In this document: in pieces, positions 22,445-34,344 of the stretch
How positions within the stretch are numbered: the stretch's first letter is position 1
Layout: every line of letters begins with the position of its first letter
Source of the DNA: Shinisaurus crocodilurus
Lineage: Eukaryota; Chordata; Lepidosauria; Squamata; Shinisauridae
Reading direction: 5' to 3'
DNA length: 64,000 nt
NCBI GenBank assembly: GCA_021292165.1
Contig: CM037880.1
Span: 22,094,051 to 22,158,050 of the forward strand
Notes under the pieces: generated by a model
What the model was told of the DNA's origin: nothing
Seen by the model: only the letters and a program-made list of their open reading frames with translations
Databases searched by the model: none
Program-made: the position numbers and the translations under genes

Positions 22445-23620
22445 CAGGTGGTGTCACTATTTATTTATTTATTTATTTATTTAATTTCTACACCAGCCAA
22501 TAGCCGAAGCTCTCTGGGCAGTTCACAAAGACTGCAAACCACAAATACAAGATAATAAAACATAATATAAACATTTTAACATACGAAATTAAAGAATAAA
22601 TTAAACTGCTAAAACCATTTCAATAAGATACTGGACCTAATAAAGACAGTTGACATAAATGCCCCATCATTTGCAGTTAAATGCCTAGGAGTAGAGGACA
22701 GTCTTAATCTGATGCTGAAAAGATGACAGTGTTGGCACCAGGCAGGCCTCAGTGGGGGGCTCATTCCATAATAAGAGGGCCACCACTGAGAAGGCAGGGA
22801 TGTTGAAGAGTCCTTGGTCTCGAGTCACAAGTCGAGTCACGAGTCTTTGGACCCGAAGTCTCGAGTCCGAGTCCTTGGTCCAAAATGGTGACTCATGAGT
22901 CACGAGTCACGAGTCACTCCCAAAGCTGACTCCACGAGTCCCTATTAAAATCAATGGGGGGTTTTCCCAACAAAATAAGGCTACTTCAGATGTGTGGCTT
23001 AAATAAATTCTAGGCACAAGTGTGCCTTTTTATCTCAAAACTCTGCCGCTGATTTTGACAAGAACAGACCAGGCAGACAAACCCAAAATAACCAGGCAGG
23101 GAACCCCAAAACAGGCAGGCAGGGGCCTTTGTCTTGGACAATTCAAACTGTGGAACTGGTTAAGAAGAGACCAGGCAGGCAGAGGAGGCAGGGGACCCCA
23201 AACAGGCAGAGGAGGCAGGGGACCCCAAAGAGGCAGCCAAACCCAAAATGTCTGAAAGGTTACATTAGTAAAATGATTTTAAAAAATAAACTTGGATTGT
23301 ATCAAGCAGGGATGTTGACGAGTCCTTGGTCTCGAGTCCCGAGTTGAGTCTCGAGTCCTATTAAAAATATTGGAACTCGAGTCCGACTCGAGTCAGAGGG
23401 GGGACTCAGTCCGACTCACGAGTCGAGTCCTCGAGTCCAAGTCCCCATCCCTGTGAGAAGGCCCTCTCGCTTGTTGCCACCTTCTAAGCTTCCCTCGGAA
23501 GAGGCACTGGGCGGAAGGCCTCAGATGTTGATCTGAGGCCCCCTTCACCTGAGGGACCGGCGCACCCAAGTTCCAGTTGCAATTGGGCCAAGTGAGAGCG
23601 CGCACGAGAGAGAAGCATGC
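22445..23620 (-). mobile_element. LINE 3' region, interrupted by a hAT element
   Basis: Positions 22,445-22,786 and 23,462-23,620 are two halves of the LINE 3' region that is uninterrupted at 12,345-12,990. The break coincides with the TSD of the hAT element at 22,795-23,453. Confidence 0.75.
22795..23453. mobile_element. hAT-type element rich in GAGTC repeats
   Basis: It begins CAGGGATGTTGAAGAG and ends CATCCCTG, with a perfect 8-bp TSD tgagaagg (22787-22794 and 23454-23461). Both ends are packed with alternating 'gagtcacgagtc' and 'ctcgagtc' words. A second internal start (CAGGGATGTTGACGAG near 23,309) suggests a nested copy. The uninterrupted LINE at 12,662-12,686 shows the empty-site sequence. 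Confidence 0.9.
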
Positions 23621-24299
23621 CAGCTGAGGAAGCAACAACTTCCACCCTCCCCACTATATCTTTGGAGCAGCTGGCTGAGGTCAGCTCCTCAGCGCATGCC
23701 TCAGCGACACACTGAGTGCAACACTGAGTTTGCACTGAGCGCCGCACTTGGCATCCCACTTGGCATCGTGCCTGGCATTGTGGGAGGGGTCCTTGCTGCT
23801 CTCTCTACAAAGGTTGTTGCCACTGCTAGATGCAACATAAAATCAGTGGAGCTACGAGTAAGAGAAGACAAGGATAGTGTCTGCATTTTGGGTAAAAAGC
23901 ACGGAGGGGACTTCGTCATGTAAGAATGAGGAAGAAGAGTTATAGGGACAAAAGTGATGAGTGATGGGAGATAACTGAAGTGGGCAGAACTATTTCCACT
24001 GCTGTGATTTTTCTTCCCACTACTAATATTATATAGATTCGTAGTGTATGCGCTAAGCTTACTAAGTATATCTTGCTCAGCTGAAACTATTGCTAGTGCG
24101 GAATAGTCAGTTCTTGTCTATTGGTTTTATTATTTTGTTTCATTACTATTGTTGTTACTGACTAGCTGTCATTATCATGAAAGGAAGAAAAGGATCACCT
24201 CTCCCCCGGACATAAGCATCCAACCTAAACTTAAACAAAGTAAAAAGGATGACTTTTGATGGAGGATATGGAAAGGAGTCAGTCCTATATTGGTTAGGA

Positions 24300-25020
24300 T
24301 GAAGAAGCAGAGTTTCCCCCCTTATGCGCACACTGGTTATTGAAACTGGTTATCACCACGTGGGTTGCTAAACCCTGCTAAAAGGCTCTTAAGAGAAAAT
24401 GGATTGTCCAAACAAGGTTTAAAACTAATAAAGACATTTATCAGTTTTACTTACAATTCGTTTATTCATATATGCAGGATGCATATAGGTAGATTAGAGT
24501 ATTTGGTGTTAAGAGTCTGCTTCATTGGAGATCACTGGCTGGAAACCCAGCTCAGACCGTGTGTCCATCAGGTTGGAGAGATAGAGAGGGAGAGATCACT
24601 GGCCACAGAGAGGCCGGCAGTAGGGTTTTTTTTTTAGAAAACATGCACCCTGGGGATTGTTCAATTAACCCTTTCCTCCCACTCTAACTAGTGGTTACAT
24701 TACCTCGTTGATTTAAGTAGGCAATATTACAATTTCCATCAACTTTCTTGTCCTGCAGAACATACCTATACTTACAATTCCAACAACAAATCAGTTTGCA
24801 CCATTAATAGATGAATTAGGGCTAGAACAAGGTGATAATAACCATCCAACATAAACAAAATTCCCCTTAGTGGACAATCCTTTAACAAATGCACCATATA
24901 CTGAATTATTAGCAGAACAGAGCCTGCTGGTTGCACAAACGTTACAGCACATTGGAAATCAAATTAAAGAAGTACTAAGAGCTGTGAAAGACCTGGTGTC
25001 CTCAGTTACAGAGAAGGATA
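24300..25020. other. Unassigned repeat-like DNA
   Basis: Positions 24,300-24,790 look LTR- or repeat-like in composition. Positions 24,870-25,015 (+) encode a short open stretch (NAPYTELLAEQSLLVAQTLQ) with helical character, possibly a fragment of a transposon accessory protein. I do not recognise it. Confidence 0.3.
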
Positions 25021-25021
25021 C

Positions 25022-25132
25022 ACCGTGTTTCCCCAAAAATAAGACAGTCTTATATATATATAAATATATTTTGCTCAGAAAAACACACTAGGTCTTATTT
25101 TCGGGGTAGGTCTTATTTTCGGGGAAACACGG
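25022..25132. mobile_element. Short TIR MITE (mariner-like)
   Basis: The ends CACCGTGTTTCCCC and GGGGAAACACGGT are inverted repeats next to TA dinucleotides, with 'aataagac' / 'gtcttatt' subterminal words. This fits a widespread reptile MITE with TA target sites. Confidence 0.65.
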
Positions 25133-25714
25133 TAGGTCTTGGCAATTTGGATAAATATGATGTGCTTTTACATTCTGGAATACTGGACAGGTTACATCAA
25201 CATTGCAAAATAAACTCAAGGCAGCACTCTGATTTTAAATCCTCTCTAAAAGTTTTATGTTAAAACAGGGGACAGTTGCTTGGTTTTACAAGCTTCTCAA
25301 GTAGTTGTGACAATGTTGTTCGTAGTGTCTGGGCAGGTTCATGGTTTCTGAAACTGAGGTGATTACCCCATTTAAGATTAAGAAGTCCGTAGACAAGAGG
25401 GTAACCGTGCCCACGATGGGGTTCAAAGTGTGACCGACCAGGAAGTCCAATCCTTTGTGTTTTATTTCCTCTGAAACAAGGTAAATATACCCGCTTTGGC
25501 TTTACTTCCTCCTCCTTTTCCTGAAATTGCTCTAAATCTATCCATTCTGACCCTCGTGTGAACCACACTTTGCCAATGAAAGGACAACTTGTGGTATTCA
25601 GCTTCCCAAGCCATGCCTTGCCATTTCCCTAGTACCCTCCCTGCTCCTCATTTGACAAATCATAGCTGAACAATATGACTGGACTGTGAGAGTTATAGGT
25701 TCCCACAGCCTAGC

Positions 25715-25800
25715 CTGGAATCACATGACATAGTGCCGAAGCTAAGCAGGTCTCGGTCTGGGCAGTGCTACATGGAAAGTTGCCTGAGTGCCACAGAAGG
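25715..25800 (+). mobile_element. 5S-rRNA-related SINE fragment
   Basis: The sequence 'ccgaagctaagcaggtctcg' followed by 'gtctgggcagtgct' resembles the 5S rRNA internal control region. It is too short and diverged to be a 5S gene. Confidence 0.55.
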
Positions 25801-26044
25801 AAGAAAGGAAGTGTAATGAATGGACAAACAACCCAGACTAGAAATGGCCTTGACGTGCAATTTAAGGCTTAGTGCCTTGAATAGAGTCTGCCCATGAAGC
25901 CTATGAATGCCAGCTGGAACATCCTGAAGGTGTAACAAGGTATCAATGCACTAAATAAATGAACTGGCCAGAAAGAGCTTTAAATGTGGAATTTTAGGCT
26001 AACTCTAATTAGGCACATAAGCGAAAGCCACACCCTTGCTTTGA

Positions 26045-26370
26045 GCCTGCAAAATAATTAAGCTACAGCAGCATTTCCTGGTATTAACACCCAGGGTTTT
26101 TAAATAGAGGACTCCAAGATCAGACATGTCTTTTCACCTTTCATTTTAAAATCTTAAGCAGTTTTTACGTGATTCACATTTGATATAAGAACATAGAACA
26201 TACAAAATACATCATTGTTACAAACATCATCGTTACATTTCAAAAGCGTATTTTAAGTTTAGTTTCCAGGAGTATTGCCTTTCTAAAGGTTAAAGAGTCT
26301 TATCCAATGACCTTTCTGAACTGAAGCAAGAAGGAGCAGAGAAGTCAAGGAGGACAGGTTCCATATTCTG
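26045..26370. repeat. Duplicated block downstream of copy 2 (partner 9,625-10,980)
   Basis: This block is colinear with 9,625-9,678 and 10,690-10,980 and gives the empty-site state for the insertion at 9,679-10,685. Positions 25,965-26,060 also match 36,700-36,762 plus 37,800-37,850 downstream of copy 3. Confidence 0.75.
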
Positions 26371-28419
26371 TTTCCTTCTCTATGAAAATGGTAGCTTGGC
26401 AAAATGCAGCAATTTATGAGAGAAATGTGGAAAACCATAAACCCTTTCAGATCAATATTTGCAAGGTAGCCTATTACGCAAATTGGTGCAGGAGTCCTGC
26501 GAGACACAAAGGCTCCTGGAGAAAATATCGGTGACAGAAACGAGGAGGAGGAGGAGGAGGAGGAGGAGGAGGAGGAGGATTAACAGTAGCAGGCGACAAG
26601 AGTGGTGAGAAGGCAGACTTACTAAGGGTGTCTGAGTGTGTCTTGCCCACTGAGGGTGTCTTGCCCAAGGGTCCTGGTCATCCCTTGCGCTAGGCACTAG
26701 TTTCACTATTTTCTAGTTATCCAACCAACTAGATTTTGACGTTTGCACGGATTCAAATTTATTAATCTATTAGCAGCCTTAGGGCTCAATCCAACAGGGA
26801 CACCACTAAGCCTCCAAAGCTGGGAGGATTATGGGCATCTATGCAGGGCAGGAAGAGCACGGAGGCGATTTTCGCCTTCTAGCTCTGCAAATCATCTAGA
26901 CGGGTGCTTCGGCGAAGGAGGCCGGAGTGCCAGCAGATATGTTGTATCCCGGCAGACCTGGTGTTCTCCCCTCCCCGTCCCCTTCACCTCTTCTACGAGG
27001 TCGATTTTCCTCGCTCAGAGAAGCAGCCGGAGTGGTTCTTTCTGCACCAGCTGTGAGGGGGGGAGGGGCAATCCAAGCGCGGATCCCCAGCTGCGAGATT
27101 GGAGCTTCTTTCCAACCTCAGATCTGGGAATCTGAATGACTCTAGACTCCATAGGATCGCTCTGTTACTCCTTTAAATGTAGTTTTATAGATATTCTGGA
27201 TAAAAATATTTCATAAAACCCTCTTAATATAAACCAGTTACCTAATTAGTCAAGTTTACTGTATATAGTTATTGATATTCTTGATATAAGTAAGCATCTC
27301 ATAAAAACCTCTAGGGCACAATCCTATGTATGTTTAGGCAGAAAGAAGTCCTACAACTGTATGGCTGGCTGGGATATGAAGGGAGTAGTAGGCCTTTTTT
27401 GTGCGTAAATATCCATAGGATAGCACCGGTATTTAACCTGTAAACCTTAATGATATTACTATCTTTGTTAATATAATTTTTGTCAAGTTAGATGTAAAGA
27501 ACGGGATAATAAAATCGCACAATTATAATATTTAACAAATTGGAGTTAGACACAAGTACATTATCAATGTATTGAAAAGATTTTTAGTGAAAAAGTTAGC
27601 TTTCTGATACATAAATGATTCAAGAACCAAAAAATCAAAAATTATGACTCTCAAGATATATCGGAAATGAATATATATTGCTATATATCTTATTCACATA
27701 TTTTAATGTTTAATGAATTATGCTGACTGGTTATAAGCACGTGTGGTGTGTTTCCATTTTTTAAGCTACTGTTACACAGTTAGTTTAAATTGGTCAAAAG
27801 CTGTAAATAAAAGTGCTGCTACAACACAAGGTATCAAAATGGCATTCTGCCAATTACAGTGCCACAGGTAACCTCAACCAAGGTTTAAATTCTGAAATTT
27901 CAACAGATTTCAACATTTCCTTTAAAGCTTATCTTGGATGCATAGGGTCTAGCAACTTGCTTTTTAACAACCAATGTGTTTTTTAAAGATGCACAGAATA
28001 CCCACATACATAAACCATCTGTTGCATCCCAATCACTCACCATTCACAAATTTGGGCGGGGGGAGGGGTTGAAGAGGGGAGCTGCCTATATGCATAGACT
28101 TCATGTGCAATTTGGAGCCCTGATGGCGGAGGGTTCCTATATCACCTGCCTACCTGTGTACAGAGACTCCCTTCTCCAGACCATTCCCCTGGTGAAGTAA
28201 AGAACACCTGATCAGAGCTTTAGTCATCCCCCCTTTCCATTAGATAGTCTGTGCTTATGTGTAGAATGAGCATCTCCTGGGGCCAAGTGCATACACTAGA
28301 TTAGTAGGTTCCTCCAATTAAAAAGCTACCGTACTTCAGTAGCTAGATAATATTTTTTTATTCAAGAAATGTCTTTTCCTATATGGCTGTTTATGCTAAA
28401 AATGTCATCAGCAATAACT
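26371..28419. other. 3' flank of GJD4 copy 2
   Basis: It contains a (GAG)n run (26,540-26,579) and a foldback repeat with 'caatcc' and 'ggatcg' ends (about 26,775-27,155). From about 27,740 the sequence is diverged but colinear with 38,690-40,330 downstream of copy 3, for example 'gctgtaaataaaa' at both places. No gene is seen. Confidence 0.5.
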
Positions 28420-29276
28420 TTACAAAGCATGAGCTTTTTCAGCACCCCGTGCTTCATTATGGCTTTCCTGAACCTCACAGCCAACCAAGCAGTTGGCCCA
28501 GTCATCAGCCATGGAGGTAGTCCCATGGCTGAACAAATCGGCCTCTGGCTTGGCACCTTGGTGCAGGCCAGTACAGCATTTCTCATCAAGCTCGAACCTT
28601 TCGAACAGGAGCTTATTTCTGCGATTTCTTACAATGTTGGTCCGGAAGGCAAAGAACAGGTCTATGAGGCTAAGGAGAAATGAGACGCCACTGAGGACCC
28701 ACATGAAAACCAGCATGATGGACTTTTCAGAGGGCCTTGAGACTGAGCAGGCAACTTTATTCGGACAAGGCATCAGGGAACACAGATAATGTCTTGGAAC
28801 AAAGAATCCAAAGATACAATAATCGCCAGCTACAAAACCGACCTCTATAAATATTCTTAGAATAAGCTGCACTGCATAGGCCCTTGAAAGATCAGGAATG
28901 TCAATTTCATTTGGCCCGCAGGCTATTCTCCTTCTTGATGGCTCTTTGGAGGATTTCTTTGTAACTTTGTGGCCTGATAAAGGATTGATCTCTTTGTACT
29001 GCTGGTCAGGCGAGGAATATGTCTTCACAACCTGCCTGACCACATTATGCAACACGTAAGTACAAAACACTGCGTATGGGAGTAGGACTGACAGGGCCTC
29101 AATGAGCCAGAATCGAGAGTGGGACACTGGAGCAAAACCGTCATAGCACATGCTTGCACATCCTGGTTGTTGGGAGTTGCAGATGAAGTGTAACTGCTCA
29201 TCTTGGTAGAGAGGGTACGCCACTAAGAGTATCACCATCAGTCTCAGGAGGATCATATGAGTTATCCAAAACTTCC
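28420..29276 (-). CDS. GJD4: GJD4-like connexin copy 2, exon 2 (intact)
   Basis: With exon 1 at 30,308-30,371 this gives a complete 306-residue connexin, the only uninterrupted copy. The acceptor TTTCTAG precedes GGAAG at 29276 and the stop is at 28420-28422. Features in order: TM1 (about residues 20-42); extracellular loop 1 cysteines 54, 61 and 65 (C-x6-C-x3-C); TM2 (77-101); a basic cytoplasmic loop; TM3 (153-180); loop 2 cysteines 187, 192 and 198 (C-x4-C-x5-C); TM4 (206-232); then a short tail ending EKAHAL. Six such subunits would form a hemichannel in the plasma membrane. The human protein is longer (about 370 residues) and ends in a long tail. Here the tail is cut by a deletion that joins the coding region to former 3'UTR. 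Mammalian GJD4/Cx39 is linked to myogenic cells; the role here is unknown. Confidence 0.92.
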
Positions 29277-30307
29277 CTAGAAAGGAAGAACAAAGGTGGA
29301 GCCATCATCAGTAAAAGCAGTAATATCAAACCACAAAACCCGCTTTGTTCAAGGAGGCTGGGACCACTTCCTCTCTTAAAGAGGTATTAATTACCTCTTG
29401 GACCCAAATCCCCCTCCCCCACCTTCTTGTTTACTATTCTTGTTTTGACCTTTTTTGTTTTGTTTCCTAGCACATGGGGCAGAGAAAATGGTCCCATTTG
29501 CTGGGACAAAAGCGCATAGTAAAAATTTATACAAAAAATAAAATATGAGGCTTATAATGTTAGGTTGGGTTATAGTTCATTTCTATGCCACCTTTTGGCC
29601 AAAAAGGTCTCCAAAACTTGCACACAAAAGTGTATATACATACAACATTCGCAAAAGTATATAAGTACAACAATCAAACAATACAATAACATACAAGTTT
29701 GAAGAAACGATATCAAAATGATTATTCCATACTAAAAAGCCTAATGCTTGAACCATTCTTCACCTCCAAAAGCAAAAACCAATCAGCCAAAAGGCCAAGG
29801 GAGAGCGGGAATAACCAGCCCCTTCTAAGGATTTCCAGGCAGGGGGGAAGGGAGGGCAGAGCAGCTGGAGTTGCCCACCCTTGACGGTAACCACAGCCTC
29901 TCCCCTGGAGCAGTGCCTCATACTTTTGGGAAGATTAGTAATCTCCACTCTAGAGATGGTGAGCAAACCCTATGATTGCCGAATCTGTGAAGAGTATTAC
30001 TTGAGTATTACCAGGCTATCATGTATGGCATAATAAATTAATGCTCTAACATTTGCTATCACCTTCATATGTATTACATTAAACAACTCTTGGAAAATAC
30101 ACACACAAATCCCCCTGTCCTTCAGAGCAAAAAATAGCTGAATTTCCATATCAAACAGCATGTTTATTTACCAAAAAAGAAAAAGAAAAAAAGTTCTTGA
30201 CTTTATGGATTCTGAAACCAGCACAAATAAAACAAAATTACGACACAGTTTCCAGGAACGATGCCAAACTCAAACAAAAATTAAGATTCATATTTCTAGA
30301 TACTCAC
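29277..30307 (-). other. Intron of GJD4 copy 2
   Basis: This 1.03-kb intron with GTGAGT donor and CTAG acceptor is the shortest of the three. It contains the shared block 29,545-29,975 and lacks the transposons found in copy 1. Confidence 0.8.
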
Positions 30308-30371
30308 CTATAATTGTCACATTGTAGTTCACGGCAATGAAGAGAAAGCAAATTGTGTCCCAGCTTTTCAT
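30308..30371 (-). CDS. GJD4: GJD4-like connexin copy 2, exon 1
   Basis: The ATG at 30371-30369 opens MKSWDTICFLFIAVNYNVTI. The donor follows the first base of codon 22, and joining to exon 2 gives GK as in other connexins. The start is chosen because it sits at the conserved position in all three copies, and the usual connexin N-terminal helix length before TM1 fits. Confidence 0.9.
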
Positions 30372-30744
30372 GTTTGGACTTGATAGCAGTGATCCCCACT
30401 TCTTGAAGGCATGAGAAGAAACCCAGTCTCTTCAAATACCACAGGAATCCAAATGGAGAAGACAAAAACACACTGAGGAAAACTATTTAAAAGCTGGCCA
30501 GGAGGAGGAGTAACAAAATAAAGTTACACAACTCTTCCTCAGGAAGTTTAAGGGGAACAATCTTTAATAGGGATCTGCAAATCACACCAACAGTGCAGGC
30601 CTCCAGCATCAATCTGCTCTTTACATGAACTACCCCAAAACAAAACAACTGCAGAACAAAACAGAACTGCAACAGGAGAAGACACAGAACCTTAGCTAAG
30701 CCCTAAGGGCATGGGACAGCACCATCTAGTAGTTGGAGGTGTTG

Positions 30745-30752
30745 CTTATATA
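30745..30752 (-). promoter_or_regulatory. Candidate TATA box, GJD4 copy 2
   Basis: TATATAAG on the - strand lies about 375 nt upstream of the ATG with no interruption, inside the block conserved with 20,230-20,270. A start site near 30,720 would give a 5'UTR of about 350 nt. Inferred. Confidence 0.35.
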
Positions 30753-30789
30753 ATAGTTACAACTGCCCAGATTAAGCAAAGAAACACAT

Positions 30790-32067
30790 TTGTAGGATAC
30801 TAAATGATCTGCCAAGCATATCTTTTGTGTTTCTTTGCCGACTCGAGTTCTATATTCAGAGGATGAACATATGTCACTGGTAACTGAGGCTGGGTTATAT
30901 CCAAGTAAGAGCAGTCATAGCGACAAATCTCTCCAGGCTATAATAAAACACTGAAGGAAACTATCTTCCACTTAATGCAAGTAAATAAAAGATATTGTTA
31001 AATTCCTCACTTTTAAAAGAAGTTAGAATCTCCTCACTTGGTAGACTCAAATCAGAAGCTGTTTGTTGAAGAACAAGCGAATGGAACTGGATTGGAAAAT
31101 GAAAGTTACACACCCAAGAACAGTCTGAAGGTGGAGTCTTCTGTCAGAGATTATGTTTTTAGGAAAAGCTGATAGTGGCTGGGTTCACACAACACTTTAA
31201 ACCCACTGGGCGGGCTTACATTTGCCTGGGACCCTGGCTGTGCCTGACTAATGATTGGGTACAGCAGGGTTCCCTGGCCATTTCTGCCACCCTCTTCCCA
31301 GGGTATACTGCAGGAGGACTGAATTCCCCCCCCCCAAGCTGTCATTTGCACTAATTCCGCACACCTGGCACAAGGGATTCCCTCTGCTTTTGCCACTTCC
31401 CGAGGTGCTATCAACAGTTGGGGCTTCCCAGCACCCCCCAAAACCCCAGAGATCCTGCATGGAAGGGGGGAGGAATTGAGGGGGTGTCCCGCCAAACACC
31501 CTTTTTTTGTTGTGCAGGATCTTGTTTATTTTGAAGTCTTTTATTTATTTATTTATTTATTATATTTATATTATGTATTTATTATATTTATACCCCACCT
31601 TTTTTCCTGCAAGGAACCCAAGGCAGCTTACATAAACCTCCTCCTCCTCTCCATTTTATCCTCTCAACAACCCTGTGAGGTAGGTTAGGCTGAGAGTCAG
31701 TGACTGGCCCAAAGTCACCCAGTGAGTTTCATGGCCGAGCGGGGACTAGTAACTCATCTAGCTATATCAGTTCATTATCATTACATGCCTCAGCAGCAGC
31801 TACATACTGTTTCAGTTGAAGATTGTGATACTGTGTTTTGCTTTCTGCTGACCCAGGAGATTGACAGGATGTGAGAGGAAGGAGGTGTGGTCAAATACGC
31901 ATGCATGCGGGTTAGTCTTAGTGTCCCCATGAACCCATCCCTCCCCCAGTGAATCCATGTCATGTAGGCAATGTGACTCAATCCATCTAACTAATCCATC
32001 TTACTCAAATATCTAACAATATGACCTTGCTCTTTATGGTAAGACAAGTACCACAGGTAACATGATA
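30790..32067. other. Spacer between copy 2 and the transposon cluster
   Basis: It contains a 'ggttcacacaac' foldback-type repeat (about 31,175-31,490) and a SINE remnant (31,541-31,748, - strand, missing its tRNA head). No gene is seen. Confidence 0.45.
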
Positions 32068-32075
32068 GATCTTTT

Positions 32076-32727
32076 CAGGGATGTTGAAGAGCCCTTGGTT
32101 TCGAGTCACGAGTCTTTGGACCCGAGTCTCGAGTTCGAGTCCTTGGTCCAAAATGGTGACTCACGAGTCACGAGTCACTCCCAAAGCTGACTCCACGAGT
32201 CCCTATTAAAATCAATGGGGTTTCCCCCCACACACACAAAATAAGGCTATTTCAGATGTGTGGCTTAAATAAATTCTAGGCACAAGTGTGCCTTTTTATT
32301 TCAAAACTCTGCAACTGATTTCGGCAAGAACAGACCAGGCAGACAAACCCAAAATAACCAGACAGGCAGAGGAGGCAGGGAACCCCAAAACAGGCAGGCA
32401 GAGGCCTTTGTCTTGGACAATTCAAACTGTGGAACTGGTTAAGAAGAGGCAGAGGAGGCTGGGAACCCCAAACAGGCAGGCAGAGGCAGCCAAACCCAAA
32501 ATGTCTGAAAGGTTGCATTTTAGGAAAATGATTTTAAAAAATAAACTTGCTATACTTCCTAAAACCTATCCATGTTGCATTTGAGGAACACGATTTTGGA
32601 ACACGAGTCCTTGGTCTCGAGTCCCGAGTCGAGTCTCAAGTCCCATTAAAAATATTGGGACTCAAGTCAGAGGGGGGACTCAGTCCGACTCACGAGTCAA
32701 GTCCTGGAGTCCAAGTCCCCATCCCTG
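32076..32727. mobile_element. hAT-type element rich in GAGTC repeats, second copy
   Basis: It starts CAGGGATGTTGAAGAG and ends CATCCCTG, with a perfect TSD gatctttt (32068-32075 and 32728-32735). It is homologous to 22,795-23,453, including the internal 'caggcaga' tracts. Confidence 0.9.
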
Positions 32728-33548
32728 GATCTTTTACTGTTGTGTTGAGGCAGGGAATGAAATATTTAAAAAGAAAAATGGGAAACTGGGGCAGGCATTG
32801 CCAAGTACAAATCCGCAAGAATGCAGAATGAGTTAATAAAGTTGTCAGGGCCGGATTAAGAGCATTATGGGCCTGGTGCTGAGGATTTTGGTGGGCCTTT
32901 TTATGGAAATAAATAAAATGAAGACACAATTTTATATTAAAACAAATTAAATATTTTAATTACCATTAAAGTGCCAAAACAGAAACATATTGAAAATATT
33001 TCTTTTTTTGTAAACAATAAGCTTGTTAACTCAATAAAACCTGATGGAAGTGGGCAGTGTCCGTGAAAGCTTATGTCAGAATGAATGTGTTGGTCTTTAG
33101 GGTACCACAAGACTCTCTTGTTGTTCTTGCTGCAATAGACTAACACAGCCCACCCCTTCGGGAATTATGCAGACTGTTAGGCAACAATGTACACGAACCG
33201 AGCTCTTACTCAGCTGCCCCCCCCCCCACGTGCTGTATGGAGAGAATGCTATTGACCTGCCTTACAGGGTTGATGTAAGGATTACAACAGGGGTCCTCAA
33301 ACTTTTTAAACAGGGGGCCAGTTCATTGTCTCTCAGACTGTTGGGGGACCGGACTATAGTTTAAAAAAAAAAAAAAGAACGAATGGATCAAGTAAAAAAA
33401 AAGGACCTGGGTCATTTTTTTTCACTTGATAGGGGTGAATTTTTTTTTCTTAAATGGAAAGTTATTATAAATTAATTATAATGTTAACAAGTGATTAAAT
33501 GGAGGATGGAATGTTATTTTGATGGCAAAAGTGGGTAGAAATTAATGA

Positions 33549-33902
33549 TTTATTTATTTATTTATTCCATTTATACCCCGCTCTTCAGCCAGAAAAGGCT
33601 CTCAGAGCGGTTTACACAGATTACCGGTAATAATAAGACATTCCCTACCCTCAGGCTCACAATCTAAAAGACGTGACACAAAAGGAAAAGGGATTGGGGG
33701 GGAGGAGGAAGAATGCCAAACATTATATTGGTGCCTGAGTTTGGCATTCTTCCTCCTCCCTCCCAATCCCTTTTCCTTTTGTGTCATCTTTTAGATTGTG
33801 AGCCTGAGGGCAGGGAATGTCTTATTATTAATCTGTGTAAGCCGCTCTGAGAGCCTTTTCTGGCTGAAGAGCGGGGTATAAATGCAATAAATAAATAAAT
33901 AA
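33549..33902. repeat. Large inverted repeat, arms about 165-170 bp
   Basis: The left arm, 33,549 to about 33,721, and the right arm, about 33,739-33,902, are complementary with few mismatches, with a 17-nt spacer. Each arm ends in (ATTT)n or (AAAT)n, so it looks like two SINE or LINE tails fused head to head. A 44-bp direct repeat ('aaatggaggatggaat...') flanks it at 33,494-33,537 and 33,903-33,946. Confidence 0.85.
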
Positions 33903-34344
33903 TGATTAAATGGAGGATGGAATTTTATTTCGATGGCAAAAGTGGGTTTAAAAAATAAGAATGTACTACCTTTTTTGCTGTCTAAAATTGAAATACATTA
34001 TAAAAGGCTACCTACAAATTATAAGCGTGTTTTGCTTTTGTCTGGCTGCTCTCTCTGTGTGTGAGTGCTTTGTGTGGGGTAAACTGAAATACATTATAAA
34101 AGAGTCCCTGACTCTCAGCCTAACCTACCTCACAGGGTTGTTGTGAGGATAAAATGGAGGAGGAGGAGGAGGAGGAGGAGGAGGAGGAGGAGGAGGTGGA
34201 GGAGGAGGAGGAGGACTATGTAAGTCGCCTTGGGTTCCTTGCAGGAAAAAAGGTGGGGTATAAATATAACAAATAAAATAAATAAATAAAATAAATGTGA
34301 AAAGGCAGCAGCGCCTGTATGGGAAACAGGTGGGCAGGCAGGAA

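Noticed and set aside
23309..23453. CRISPR-like array of short repeats
   Set aside because: The GAGTC words are irregularly spaced, occur within a TSD-flanked transposon, and the genome is vertebrate.
25260..25568. 102-codon open frame on the - strand
   Set aside because: It is a single isolated frame without similarity I recognise, and it has no splice or promoter support.
26452..26706. Leucine- or proline-rich small protein
   Set aside because: It is a translation of the (GAG)n microsatellite.
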